Positions 7,734 through 17,019 of a stretch of 37,640 nt of DNA are shown here, in pieces. This stretch comes from Dysgonomonas sp. 521. GTDB taxonomy: Bacteria; Bacteroidota; Bacteroidia; Bacteroidales; Dysgonomonadaceae. Every line of letters starts with the position of its first letter. The first letter of the stretch is position 1. The stretch covers positions 1 to 37,640 of the forward strand of contig NZ_QVMO01000037.1 of NCBI RefSeq assembly GCF_010501055.1, in the 5' to 3' direction. A program made the position numbers and the translations under genes. The notes under the pieces are model-generated. The model did no database searches. It worked only from the letters and a program-made list of their open reading frames with translations, and was not told the DNA's origin.

Positions 7734-8563
7734 ATTTTTGTTTTTTTGCTCATGGCATAAACATGAGTATGTAGAAACTTACCGAATTCTTTTATATCAT
7801 CGTACTTGTCCTGCTCTTCTACCAATACTGGTTCTCCAAACCGGACATATATTGTTTTTCCCCTTTTGTTGGTCACTTCGTGCAGCAGGCGCGAGGTGCG
7901 CACCCGCCAGCCTATACGGCCCAGAAACTGATAGAACCAAGAGTTCCTTCCCGAAATAAATACCGGGATAACAGGGACACGGGCTTTCTTTATCAATTTC
8001 AGTGTAGGTTCTTGCCACTCCCTGTCTACCGGCTGTTTCAGGCTTGGCAATGAGATCCCTCCGGCGGGAAAAAGGCCTAAAGGATGCCCGCTCCGAATGT
8101 GTTCGAGGCATTGCTTGACTCCTCCTACGCTGGATTTTACTTCCGACATCTTATTGCCTTTAGGAAAAGGGTTTACTCCCAGGAAGAATTCTTCCATGGT
8201 ATCAATCTGCATCAGTATCCAGTTGACCATTACTTTGTAATCCTTACGCCTGGAGGCGACCGCGCTTATCTCTATAATTCCGTCGAGATGCCCGTACGGA
8301 TGATTGGATACTGTTATAAAAGAACCCTCCTTAAACGAATCCAATACTTCGTAATTTTCGTATTCGCGGATAATGCCCAGCTTATCGAGCATATCGTTTA
8401 CAAAGTCGAGCTCGGTCAGATGTTTCGAACCATCATATACGGCATTTACCTTATTGATTCCGCTCAGGCTGAATATAATTTTTATAAGGATATTGCCAAA
8501 GCGCCCTCTGAATACAGGGTGTACACCCCGAATCATATCTTTACTTACAAGTTTATCTTTCAT
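7730..8563 (-). CDS. PlsC-like lysophospholipid acyltransferase
   Basis: A 277-residue acyltransferase that would move an acyl chain onto a lysolipid at the inner face of the cytoplasmic membrane. The catalytic motif is NHPYGHLDG (His-x5-Asp, the form common in hemolysin-like acyltransferases). A FPAGGIS block (motif III-like), RVPVIPVFI (motif IV) and a late IYVRFGEPV strand follow. I start at the ATG at 8563. An in-frame TTG at 8605 would add 14 hydrophobic residues but is a weaker codon, and homologues begin near MKDKL. It could be the O-acyltransferase for glycine or ornithine lipids, a known Bacteroidota role, but the acceptor cannot be told. Confidence 0.86.
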   Translation of the reverse strand: MKDKLVSKDMIRGVHPVFRGRFGNILIKIIFSLSGINKVNAVYDGSKHLTELDFVNDMLDKLGIIREYENYEVLDSFKEGSFITVSNHPYGHLDGIIEISAVASRRKDYKVMVNWILMQIDTMEEFFLGVNPFPKGNKMSEVKSSVGGVKQCLEHIRSGHPLGLFPAGGISLPSLKQPVDREWQEPTLKLIKKARVPVIPVFISGRNSWFYQFLGRIGWRVRTSRLLHEVTNKRGKTIYVRFGEPVLVEEQDKYDDIKEFGKFLHTHVYAMSKKTKI

Positions 8564-8614
8564 AGAAGAAATACCCGATAATAAAATTAAAAAATAAGTT
8601 ATCAAACACTACAC

Positions 8615-8855
8615 TGCGCGCAATCGAAGATTGCTTGCCTTACTTTTGGTCAAAGCCCCAAAAGTAAGCAAAAATGCTTTTGCGCCCCGCTTCAACGTCC
8701 GACCCGTTACGTGCTCAACGGCTAAACAAAAAAACTCGCTCATAACGAGCATAGACTTTATATTGCGGATAAGCTCAAACACGTTTTTGTTTTACGCCGT
8801 TTTTGCCCGACGGGTGCCCCGTACTTGAAGCTAACGGCGTTCAGCTGACGCCTGA
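8615..8855. repeat. Intergenic repeat, copy E
   Basis: This copy shares its order of blocks with the reverse complement of 10998-11241. The blocks are GCGCGCAATC, a short GATTGC arm, the hairpin CTTACTTTTGG/CCAAAAGTAAG (8639-8649 with 8658-8668), GCGCCCCGCTTC, a central ACGCCG block and GCTAACGGCG-CTGACGCCTGA. It fills most of the gap between the acyltransferase and the CDP-alcohol transferase genes. The remainder (8856-8941) is AT-rich with nothing I recognise. No protein is supported here. Confidence 0.75.
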
Positions 8856-8941
8856 CAAGCAGTTGTATTATCACTGTATGTAACAAAGAATTCCGTGTTT
8901 AAAAGATTATCATGCTATTTTAAAATTAGAAAGCGTATTTT

Positions 8942-9661
8942 CTAATTTTTATTTTCTGTGGCTTCCTGTTGCTCTTTAGCCAGCTTTTCTTCTTTGTCCC
9001 TTTGGTCTGCCACTTTCAATAAATGCAGAAAATCGCGAATGTCAAAAACAAGCAGGACGAGACAGACAAGGATACCACAATAAACAATAGAACCTGGGAA
9101 GATAACCTCAAGGATAAGGATGCCCGATATGATGAAGCGGACTTCGGTAGGCCCTATTTTGCTGGAATCGATAGAATATTTATTGATAATCTTGTACCTT
9201 AATACAGCTATCATCATTGCCCAGCCATACAATACTACAAAGCCAAATCCAAGTATTTCCCATACTCCGTCTACATACACGATGAAACCAATGCCTATAA
9301 GTATATTCGTCATCCAGTCTACGATGAAGTCAAGGGTAAAGCCATACCATTTGCGCGGCTTGTTGCGGTAATATGCCAGGCGTCCGTCGAGAGAGTCGCC
9401 GTACCAGTTTACAGCAAAGCCCAGAATGCCCAACAAGAGCCATTCCCTGTCAAAGAATGCGGCAAGGAAAAAACTTAAAGAAGTAATTAAACTCCCAACA
9501 AAACCTATCCCGGTAAGCATATCGGATGTCATCCACTGGGGAACCCGTTGAACGAGATATGCAATCAGGTTCTGCTCGTAGACTTGTAAAACATTTGTCC
9601 TGCTCCTGTCTTTAGTTATTTTAGACAATGCTTCTGTGTTCTTATTTTTTGAATTATCCAT
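8942..9661 (-). CDS. CDP-alcohol phosphatidyltransferase family protein
   Basis: A membrane enzyme of 239 residues in the family that joins a CDP-linked lipid to an alcohol (PgsA, Pis and PssA are members). The signature is present as D89-S-L-D92-G93-R-L-A96-Y97, with G107, D111 and D115 at the usual spacing. The usual Arg after the Ala is Tyr97 here. Six or so hydrophobic helices are visible, and the charged C-terminal tail is rich in Lys, Glu and Gln. It lies 56 bases downstream of the GtrA-like gene. The alcohol acceptor is unknown; a phospholipid head-group or inositol-phosphate role is possible. Confidence 0.85.
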   Translation of the reverse strand: MDNSKNKNTEALSKITKDRSRTNVLQVYEQNLIAYLVQRVPQWMTSDMLTGIGFVGSLITSLSFFLAAFFDREWLLLGILGFAVNWYGDSLDGRLAYYRNKPRKWYGFTLDFIVDWMTNILIGIGFIVYVDGVWEILGFGFVVLYGWAMMIAVLRYKIINKYSIDSSKIGPTEVRFIISGILILEVIFPGSIVYCGILVCLVLLVFDIRDFLHLLKVADQRDKEEKLAKEQQEATENKN

Positions 9662-9717
9662 AGTTTGTGATTAGTTTATAATTAGGTAAAATGTGTTTTT
9701 TGAAGTTCTTTATATTA

Positions 9718-10272
9718 TTAACTTCTATTACTGTTACACTTTTCTCCGTTATCATCGGTAACAGAAGTCTTGTATCCGCTTTTCGTCAGGTATTTTCTGA
9801 AGTTCAATTCTCTATACACGAATACACGTTGCATGTTGTAATTCCATACCAGTCCCACTATTATAGACACTACAATCTTGGGTATTAAAAAAACATTCTC
9901 TACAATAATATTCGGCAACTTATTTACAGGAATCCATTTCATCACAAATTCGGTAAACAGTATCGTGCCCTGCCTGTTCAGCAGAATACTAACAAGCCAG
10001 ACCAACACGAATTTTATAAGGACATACCTTACCTTGATGCCCTTTGCCTTAAACGTCCACTGGTAATTGATGAAACAGTTGAGCATACCCCCCGTGACAT
10101 TACCTATAAGTGTGGCGTTGCCATAGAAGATACCAAAGAGATTGACGCAAATAATGCTGACAAGGAAGTCTGTCAAACTGGATATTTGAGAAGAAAACTG
10201 AGCCCGTAGAAATGTGAAGAAGCCGTTCTTTTTATTTATAATGTTCGCTGCTTTTTTTATCAAATTGCCCAT
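9718..10272 (-). CDS. GtrA-like membrane protein
   Basis: A 184-residue protein with four hydrophobic segments, of the GtrA-like/polyprenyl-phosphate-sugar flippase family. Members move or help use lipid-linked sugars for glycan decoration. The family-like stretch FLRAQFSSQISSLTDFLVS near the N-terminus and GNVTGGMLNCFINYQWTFK in the middle are characteristic. I prefer the ATG at 10272 (MGNLIKKAANIINKKNG). An ATG five codons upstream at 10287 is equally open. It heads the minus-strand lipid/envelope group with the CDP-alcohol transferase. Confidence 0.85.
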   Translation of the reverse strand: MGNLIKKAANIINKKNGFFTFLRAQFSSQISSLTDFLVSIICVNLFGIFYGNATLIGNVTGGMLNCFINYQWTFKAKGIKVRYVLIKFVLVWLVSILLNRQGTILFTEFVMKWIPVNKLPNIIVENVFLIPKIVVSIIVGLVWNYNMQRVFVYRELNFRKYLTKSGYKTSVTDDNGEKCNSNRS

Positions 10273-10431
10273 ATAAGTCAAGTCCAAACTCGTTTTTCTC
10301 TTTTGAGCCGCCTGTGCTTCTCAATCGATAATTCGTAACCCGGCATAACTTAAATTAAACATTCGTTCTCGCTACTTAGAAAAGTTTGTGTGAATGTAAT
10401 CTATAAAGTTGCGCAATAAAGTATGCCAATA

Positions 10432-10502
10432 CTAAGAGCTGTTTAAATTTTATACGAATATTTTATTATCCCTTTTTCTTCGTTCATTTTTCAGGCTCTA
10501 AG
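10432..10502. repeat. 71-bp short derivative of the CTAAG-flanked element
   Basis: CTAAG-AGCTGTTTAAATTTT opens and ...CAGGCT-CTAAG closes this stretch. Some 53 bases from CTGTTTAAA to CGTTCATTTTT match the left half of the element at 11420 with one difference. The ends AGCTG and CAGGCT are inverted, and CTAAG flanks both sides as a direct repeat. It looks like an internally deleted copy. Confidence 0.65.
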
Positions 10503-10765
10503 ACCAGCTATATTCCCCTTGTATATATTGAATATATTTTTACTACTAACGGATAAAAGCATCCGATATTGTAAACTTGCCTATGCTATTATCTGCACTC
10601 AGTACTTCGGCAAAGAATGGGTCAGGTTGAAATCTTTCATTTCCTGATGTTTAAGTATTGTTACCACTACCTCGTAAGGAAACTTAGATTGTTTAAATTA
10701 TAGGTTCTTTTATTTTTTGCATAAAGGCTATCACATGCTAAATACATTAGTTATAGCTCATCCTG

Positions 10766-10936
10766 CCGCGCCCTCCCGGGCTTGTCCTTCCTTTTGGCAT
10801 TGCCCAAAAGGAAGCAAAAGGCTAGTGCTTCGTCTCTCGGCGACCCACCAACGGCTTGCCGGCTAAACGGGACGAAACTCGCCTTCGGCTCGGACAACAT
10901 CCCGTTTCACGCCGTCTGCACCGGGTGGGTACCCCG
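10766..10936. repeat. Intergenic repeat, copy F1
   Basis: A GC-rich repeat with the hairpin CTTCCTTTTGG (10787-10797) pairing with CCAAAAGGAAG (10804-10814). It is followed by CGGCGACCCACCA-ACGGCTTGCCGGCT and by ACGCCGTCTGCACCGGGTGG. The last block (10909-10936) is the inverted partner of 11031-11058 with one mismatch. The hairpin differs from copies E and F2 at one base in each arm, and pairing is kept. Confidence 0.75.
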
Positions 10937-10997
10937 CCTGCGGAACAGATGCACGGAGTCGCGACGCAACGTCAAGACAGAAGATAGACTCTATCAA

Positions 10998-11241
10998 TCA
11001 GGCGTCAGCCGGCGCCGTTAGCCAGCGTACGGGGGTACCCACCCGGTGCAGGCGGCGTAGAATGAAGTGCGGGCGCTTTTAAGCATCGTCTGCCAATTAT
11101 CGCAATGATGAGATTTTCATCACTTCATTCAGCCGGCAAGCCGATGGTGGGTCGTACAGCGAAGCGGGGCGCAATGCTTTTTTGCTTACTTTTGGAGCTT
11201 CGGCCAAAAGTAAGGCAAGCAATCTGTGATTGCGCGCAGGA
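10998..11241. repeat. Intergenic repeat, copy F2 (inverted relative to E)
   Basis: The reverse complement reproduces the blocks of copy E in the same order: GCGCGCAATC, GATTGCTTGC, hairpin CTTACTTTTGG/CCAAAAGTAAG (11204-11214 with 11185-11195), GCGCCCCGCTTC, ACGCCG and GCTAACGGCG-CTGACGCCTGA. Together with F1 it forms a large palindrome centred near 10984. Confidence 0.75.
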
Positions 11242-11390
11242 TAAAAGAACACATAATTTAAACAAAACGAAATACTGATTCACATAAACAATAAACTCCG
11301 TACGACCCTGTGGTTAAAAGTCAAGACGAGTTTAATATAAAACCTACAAACAAAACTATTTATCCTCTGTGTTTTTTCTGGTTAAGTTCC

Positions 11391-11398
11391 TATCTTTG
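11391..11398 (+). promoter_or_regulatory. Promoter-like -7 box (TATCTTTG) far upstream of metG
   Basis: An exact TAnnTTTG match. No gene starts within 400 bases downstream other than metG at 11843. The MITE-like element begins 22 bases after it, so this may be the old metG promoter, now separated from the gene. Confidence 0.5.
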
Positions 11399-11419
11399 CA
11401 CTTTGTTATTTTAGAAAAG

Positions 11420-11610
11420 CTAAGAAACTGTTTAAATTTTATACGAATATTTTATTATACCTTTTTCTTCGTTCATTTTTAGTCTGTTTTCGGCTGTTTT
11501 TTCCTTTCTATCAACTCAAATAGCCCGCTATTATCGTTTCGAGGAAGAAAAAAAGCATCTCTAAAACAGCTCTAAAAATTTAAACGAATAAAATTTAAAA
11601 AGTTTCTAAG
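11420..11610. mobile_element. MITE-like element, copy A (191 bp)
   Basis: The ends are imperfect inverted repeats: AAACTGTTTAAATTTT on the left and AAAATTTAAAAAGTTT on the right. CTAAG stands directly outside each as a direct repeat (11420-11424 and 11606-11610). There is no open reading frame inside. Copies with the same ends lie at 10432, 17945 and 22124. The inner part holds TAGCCCGCTA, a block echoed in the other two full-length copies. A parent transposase is not present in this window. Confidence 0.7.
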
Positions 11611-11842
11611 ATTAAAATTTATTTATGCGAATTTTGCTGAATAACGGCAACTTTATTCCTATAATTTTATCTATATAGTAGAGATAGCAAGTGTGTTATC
11701 GGATAGAAAAAGTAACATAAAGAATAATCTCAAAAAGTGTCACTTTTGTCACTTTTTAACATTTTCGATTGACTATAATGTATATGAAATATTTTTCGAC
11801 ATATACTATGAGCCTGTTTAAAATTTTGAAATACAACACTAT

Positions 11843-13885
11843 ATGACTAAGAAATACAACAGAACCCTCGTTACCTCTGCTCTACCCTATGCCAACGGGC
11901 CGGTACATATCGGGCACCTTGCCGGAGTATATATCCCTGCCGATATTTATGTGCGTTACCTCCGGCTAAAAGGCGAAGATGTGATACACATAGGAGGTTC
12001 TGACGAGCATGGTGTGCCTATCACTATCCGTGCCAAAAAAGAAGGCGTAACACCTCAGGATATTGTAGATAAATACCACGGAATCATAAAGAAATCGTTT
12101 GAGGATTTCGGCATTGCCTTTGATATTTATTCGCGCACAAGTTCTGAAATCCATAAGAAAACAGCGTCCGATTTTTTCCTGAAGCTATACAATGATGGTC
12201 AGTTTGAAGAAAAAACAAGCGAACAGTACTACGACGAAGAGTCTCAGATGTTCCTTGCCGACCGCTACATTATGGGCGAATGCCCCCATTGCGGCAATCC
12301 GAACGCATACGGCGACCAATGCGAATCGTGCGGTACTTCACTAAGTCCTACAGACTTGAAAAATCCAAGATCGACTATCTCCGGGGCAACACCTGTGATG
12401 CGTGAGACAAAACACTGGTACCTGCCACTGGACAAGCACGAATCATGGCTCCGCCAGTGGATACTGGAAGACCACAAAGAATGGAAGTCGAATGTATACG
12501 GACAATGCAAATCATGGCTCGACATGGGACTGCAACCCCGTGCCGTAAGCCGCGACCTTGACTGGGGTGTGCCTATTCCGCTGCCCGATGCTAAAGGGAA
12601 AGTACTCTATGTATGGTTCGACGCGCCTATCGGATATATTTCGAATACGATTGAGTTACTCCCCGACAGCTGGGAGAAATGGTGGAAATCGGAAGATACT
12701 AAGCTGGTACACTTTATAGGGAAAGATAATATCGTTTTCCACTGTATCGTCTTCCCTGCCATGTTGAAAGCAGAAGGCTCTTTCATTTTGCCTGAAAATG
12801 TTCCGGCAAATGAATTCCTGAACCTGGAAGGGGATAAAATATCCACTTCGCGCAATTGGGCTGTATGGTTACATGAGTATCTCGAAGATTTTCCGGGACA
12901 GCAGGATATACTGCGCTATGTGCTGACTGCAAACGCCCCGGAGACAAAGGACAATGACTTCACATGGAAAGATTTTCAGGCGCGTAACAACAATGAGCTG
13001 GTTGCTATCTTAGGCAACTTTATCAACCGGGCATTGGTGCTTACTCAAAAATATTTCGACAATAAAGTACCACAGATACACGAGTTGACGGACTATGACA
13101 AAGAAACGCTGAAAGAGTTTGCTGATGTAAAAGCCGTAGTAGAATCATATCTCGACACATACCGTTTCCGCGATGCGTTGAAGGAAGCAATGAACCTTGC
13201 ACGTATCGGCAATAAATATCTGGCGGATACCGAACCGTGGAAAGTAGCTAAAACAGATATGGCAAGGGTTGAGACGATCCTTAATATCGCATTACAGATA
13301 ACCGCAAACCTGTCCATCGCATTCGAACCATTCCTGCCGTTCAGCGTAAAGAAGATACGCCGGTTTATCAATATGGACAACCTCACATGGAATCAGTTGG
13401 GACATATCGATTTACTGCCTGTAGGGCATCAGTTGAATCAATCCGAATTGCTGTTCGCCAAGATAGAAGACGAAACGATAGAGAAACAAATACAGAAGTT
13501 GCTGGATACCAAAAAAGCGAATGAACAAGACGTAGAAATAAAAGTAGCGCCTCAAAAGCCAAATGTTACTTTTGACGACTTTGCTAAACTAGACCTTCGT
13601 GTCGGTCGGGTTTTAGAATGCATCAAAGTACCAAAGGCCGATAAACTTCTACAGTTCCTGATAGATGACGGTATGGGCAAACGTACTATCATTTCGGGTA
13701 TTGCCGCATGGTACAAGCCGGAGGATTTGGTCGGCAAACAGGTTTGTTTTATCGCCAACCTTGAGCCGCGCAAGCTGAAAGGTGTGGAGTCGCAGGGTAT
13801 GATACTTTCGGTAGAAGACGCTGAAGGCAACCTGTCGCTGATACAACCTTCGAAGGAAGTGAATGCGGGAAGCCAGATAGGGTAA
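11843..13885 (+). CDS. metG: Methionyl-tRNA synthetase
   Basis: A class I synthetase that charges tRNA-Met. The 680-residue protein has the HIGH motif at 22-25, a knuckle domain with zinc-type cysteines C147, C150, C160 and C163, and the KMSKS loop in the variant form KISTS (332-336). An anticodon-binding helical domain follows. A C-terminal EMAPII/Arc1p-like tRNA-binding domain occupies about 573-680 ([24 protein letters not shown]). This matches the long dimeric MetRS form. It stands alone, behind about 1.5 kb of noncoding DNA. A hairpin terminator follows at 13907. Confidence 0.97.
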   Translation: MTKKYNRTLVTSALPYANGPVHIGHLAGVYIPADIYVRYLRLKGEDVIHIGGSDEHGVPITIRAKKEGVTPQDIVDKYHGIIKKSFEDFGIAFDIYSRTSSEIHKKTASDFFLKLYNDGQFEEKTSEQYYDEESQMFLADRYIMGECPHCGNPNAYGDQCESCGTSLSPTDLKNPRSTISGATPVMRETKHWYLPLDKHESWLRQWILEDHKEWKSNVYGQCKSWLDMGLQPRAVSRDLDWGVPIPLPDAKGKVLYVWFDAPIGYISNTIELLPDSWEKWWKSEDTKLVHFIGKDNIVFHCIVFPAMLKAEGSFILPENVPANEFLNLEGDKISTSRNWAVWLHEYLEDFPGQQDILRYVLTANAPETKDNDFTWKDFQARNNNELVAILGNFINRALVLTQKYFDNKVPQIHELTDYDKETLKEFADVKAVVESYLDTYRFRDALKEAMNLARIGNKYLADTEPWKVAKTDMARVETILNIALQITANLSIAFEPFLPFSVKKIRRFINMDNLTWNQLGHIDLLPVGHQLNQSELLFAKIEDETIEKQIQKLLDTKKANEQDVEIKVAPQKPNVTFDDFAKLDLRVGRVLECIKVPKADKLLQFLIDDGMGKRTIISGIAAWYKPEDLVGKQVCFIANLEPRKLKGVESQGMILSVEDAEGNLSLIQPSKEVNAGSQIG

Positions 13886-13906
13886 CAGGCTCTTAATTAT
13901 ATATTG

Positions 13907-13945
13907 ACCGGTATGCTACCATAGCGTATCGGTTCCCTTTTCTTT
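13907..13945 (+). terminator. metG terminator
   Basis: ACCGGTATGCT (13907-13917) pairs with AGCGTATCGGT (13923-13933) over 11 pairs including two G-U pairs. The loop is five bases and TCCCTTTTCTTTG follows. It lies 22 bases after the metG stop. Confidence 0.75.
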
Positions 13946-14008
13946 GTGTGTGTGATAAAATGTCATTTTATTTTACTCAAAAATCGTAATTGTATCGTTA
14001 GAATATTG

Positions 14009-14016
14009 TATATTTG
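14009..14016 (+). promoter_or_regulatory. Promoter -7 box of the tyrosine phenol-lyase gene (TATATTTG)
   Basis: An exact TAnnTTTG box 95 bases before the start codon. With initiation about 7 bases downstream, the leader would be roughly 85-90 bases and would include the palindrome at 14030-14043. Confidence 0.65.
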
Positions 14017-14029
14017 TTGAAACGCGCTG

Positions 14030-14043
14030 TTTGATCGATCAAA
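14030..14043. promoter_or_regulatory. 14-bp perfect palindrome, candidate operator
   Basis: TTTGATCGATCAAA is perfectly self-complementary and lies 13 bases after the -7 box, at about +7 to +20. This is a position where a bound dimeric repressor would block initiation or elongation. The regulator is not identifiable and no regulator gene is adjacent. Confidence 0.45.
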
Positions 14044-14081
14044 TAGTCAGTCAACCTTGCTCATATCATTTTTCGATATAA

Positions 14082-15494
<1,413 letters not shown>

Positions 15495-15505
15495 TGAATA
15501 TATGA

Positions 15506-15531
15506 AAAAGAGCGGCATGTGCCGCTCTTTT
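15506..15531 (+). terminator. Terminator of tyrosine phenol-lyase
   Basis: AAAGAGCGGC (15507-15516), loop ATGT, then GCCGCTCTTT (15521-15530): a perfect 10-pair stem ending in T residues, 12 bases after the stop codon. The A-rich opposite side may also serve the convergent nitroreductase. Confidence 0.9.
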
Positions 15532-15589
15532 GAATTATAAATTATGAGTTGAGAGTTATATGTTTAATCCATAGGTCATAATTCATAAC

Positions 15590-16192
15590 TTACTTAAATA
15601 CTATTATTCTATCTTCCAGTGGTTGGTAATCCTTTGGCCCTGCTTCTCCCACAGGAGTACCAAATGGCATCTGGGCAATTAGCTTCCATTTAGGATTTAT
15701 CTTGAATGCCTTCGCTACTTCTTCGTCAATTATCGGGTTATAATGTTGCAATGACGCGCCGAAGCCCGCTTCCTCCAACAATGTCCAGATTGTAAACTGA
15801 TGCATCGCAGAAGTCTGCTGAGACCAAACCGGGAAGTTTTCGCTATATGAAGGAAAAGCATTTTGCAAACCTTCTACAACACTTGTATCTTCATAATAAA
15901 GTATAGTCCCATATCCTGATGCAAACGCGCCGTCTATTTTTGCTTCTGTAGCGTGAAATGCATCTGCGGGAACAATCTTCTTCAATACCGACTTCACAAT
16001 GTTCCACAACTTCTTATGGTTATCGTTCAACAAAAGAACCACTCTTGTAGACTGGGAATTGAATGCCGATGGGACATGTAATACCGCAAAATCGATGATC
16101 TCTTTTATTTCGTTATCCGAAATAGGGCTTTTGTCACTCAGGCTGTAGTATGTTCTGCGATTTTCTATTGCTTTTTTTAGATCCTTTTTCAT
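15590..16192 (-). CDS. Nitroreductase family protein
   Basis: A 200-residue FMN-dependent NAD(P)H oxidoreductase of the nitroreductase superfamily. The N-terminal RRTYYSLSDKSPISDNEI resembles the usual RRSxRxF flavin-binding start. The stretch HVPSAFNSQSTRVVLL is the FMN-contact region, and EEAGFGASLQHYNPIID and LIAQMPFGTPVGEAGPK match conserved late motifs. The length is normal for the HBN1/YdgI-like group. It stands alone, convergent with tpl. The substrate (quinone, nitro compound or other) is unknown. Confidence 0.92.
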   Translation of the reverse strand: MKKDLKKAIENRRTYYSLSDKSPISDNEIKEIIDFAVLHVPSAFNSQSTRVVLLLNDNHKKLWNIVKSVLKKIVPADAFHATEAKIDGAFASGYGTILYYEDTSVVEGLQNAFPSYSENFPVWSQQTSAMHQFTIWTLLEEAGFGASLQHYNPIIDEEVAKAFKINPKWKLIAQMPFGTPVGEAGPKDYQPLEDRIIVFK

Positions 16193-16327
16193 AATTACCT
16201 TTTTTAGTGTCAGAATATTATAGTTTCTTTTGTCAATCTAACGCTAAAGTAAAAGCAAAAGTTTAAGTTATTTGTATAAAAATAATAATAGTTATCTCTT
16301 CAAATATCTATATATCTAAGTATTTCG

Positions 16328-16335
16328 TACATTTG
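16328..16335 (+). promoter_or_regulatory. Promoter -7 box of the HAD-methyltransferase pair (TACATTTG)
   Basis: An exact TAnnTTTG box. With initiation near 16342 it makes the ATG at 16360 the natural start of the HAD gene. It rules out the TTG at 16333, which overlaps the box. Confidence 0.7.
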
Positions 16336-16359
16336 TGGCTGAATTGTAAACGAAAACGT

Positions 16360-17019
16360 ATGCTTTTTTCAGGAGTTATTTTCGACTTTAACGGAACATT
16401 ATTTTGGGATACCAAACTACATAATAAGGCTTGGGACATATTTTTAACCAGGCATAACCTGCACCTTTCCGATGAGGATAAATTTCAGAAACTACATGGG
16501 AAAAACAACAGGGATATATTTCAGTCTATATTTAATGGGATGTTATCCGACGGGGAAATCCGGGATTACATCCTTGAAAAAGAATTACTTTATCAGGAAT
16601 TGTGTTTACAGACCAATATGCCTTTAGCGCCGGGAGCACCTGAATTTCTCGACTTTCTGAAGAACAACAATATACCGTTTACCATAGCAACTGCATCGGG
16701 CAAGGAGAATGTTGACTTTTATTTTGAGCATCTGCCTCTTACCCGCTGGTTCGAATATGATAAGATAGTCTACAATAACGGTAAAATAAAAGGCAAACCC
16801 GACCCGCAAATATACCAGATAGCCTTGTCGATAATCGGCAAAAAGCCGGGAGAAGTTATTATCTTCGAAGATGCTGTAGCCGGATTGCAAGCCGCGAAAA
16901 ACGCTCAGGCAGGAAAAATAATCGTAGTCGATTCCAACGATGATGATTACCGTGACTGGTCGGACTATCAGATCATTAAAAATTTTGACGAAGTAGACAG
17001 AATGCAATTCGCGCTATAA
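16360..17019 (+). CDS. HAD-superfamily phosphatase (HAD-IA, phosphoglucomutase/phosphatase-like)
   Basis: A 219-residue cytosolic hydrolase with an alpha-helical cap. Motif I is D9-F-N11-G-T: the nucleophile Asp9 is present, but the second acid, normally Asp, is Asn11. Motif II is TATASG, motif III lies in GKPDPQIY and motif IV is IIFEDAVAG. Family members act on sugar phosphates or phosphoglycolate. The start is the ATG at 16360, placed by the promoter box at 16328. The stop overlaps the methyltransferase start as TAATG (17017-17021), so the two are translationally coupled. The substrate is unknown. Confidence 0.88.
   Translation: MLFSGVIFDFNGTLFWDTKLHNKAWDIFLTRHNLHLSDEDKFQKLHGKNNRDIFQSIFNGMLSDGEIRDYILEKELLYQELCLQTNMPLAPGAPEFLDFLKNNNIPFTIATASGKENVDFYFEHLPLTRWFEYDKIVYNNGKIKGKPDPQIYQIALSIIGKKPGEVIIFEDAVAGLQAAKNAQAGKIIVVDSNDDDYRDWSDYQIIKNFDEVDRMQFAL

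Larger units (their letters stand above)
10273..11842. other. 1.5-kb noncoding, repeat-rich interval
   Basis: No supported gene lies between the GtrA-like gene and metG. The interval holds a 71-bp element at 10432, a possible further end (CTTAGATTGTTTAAATTATA, from about 10683), two opposed intergenic repeats (10766-10936 and 10998-11241), a promoter-like box at 11391, a 191-bp MITE-like element at 11420 and a hairpin at 11732-11757. An AT-rich run carrying GAGCCTGTTTAAAATTTT lies at 11811-11828. The only longer ORF, at 10782-11021, lies inside repeat sequence. Confidence 0.8.

Noticed and set aside
10782..11021. 79-codon plus-strand ORF
   Set aside because: It lies in repeat copy F1 and the palindrome; the translated sequence is rich in Arg and Cys and unlike a real protein.
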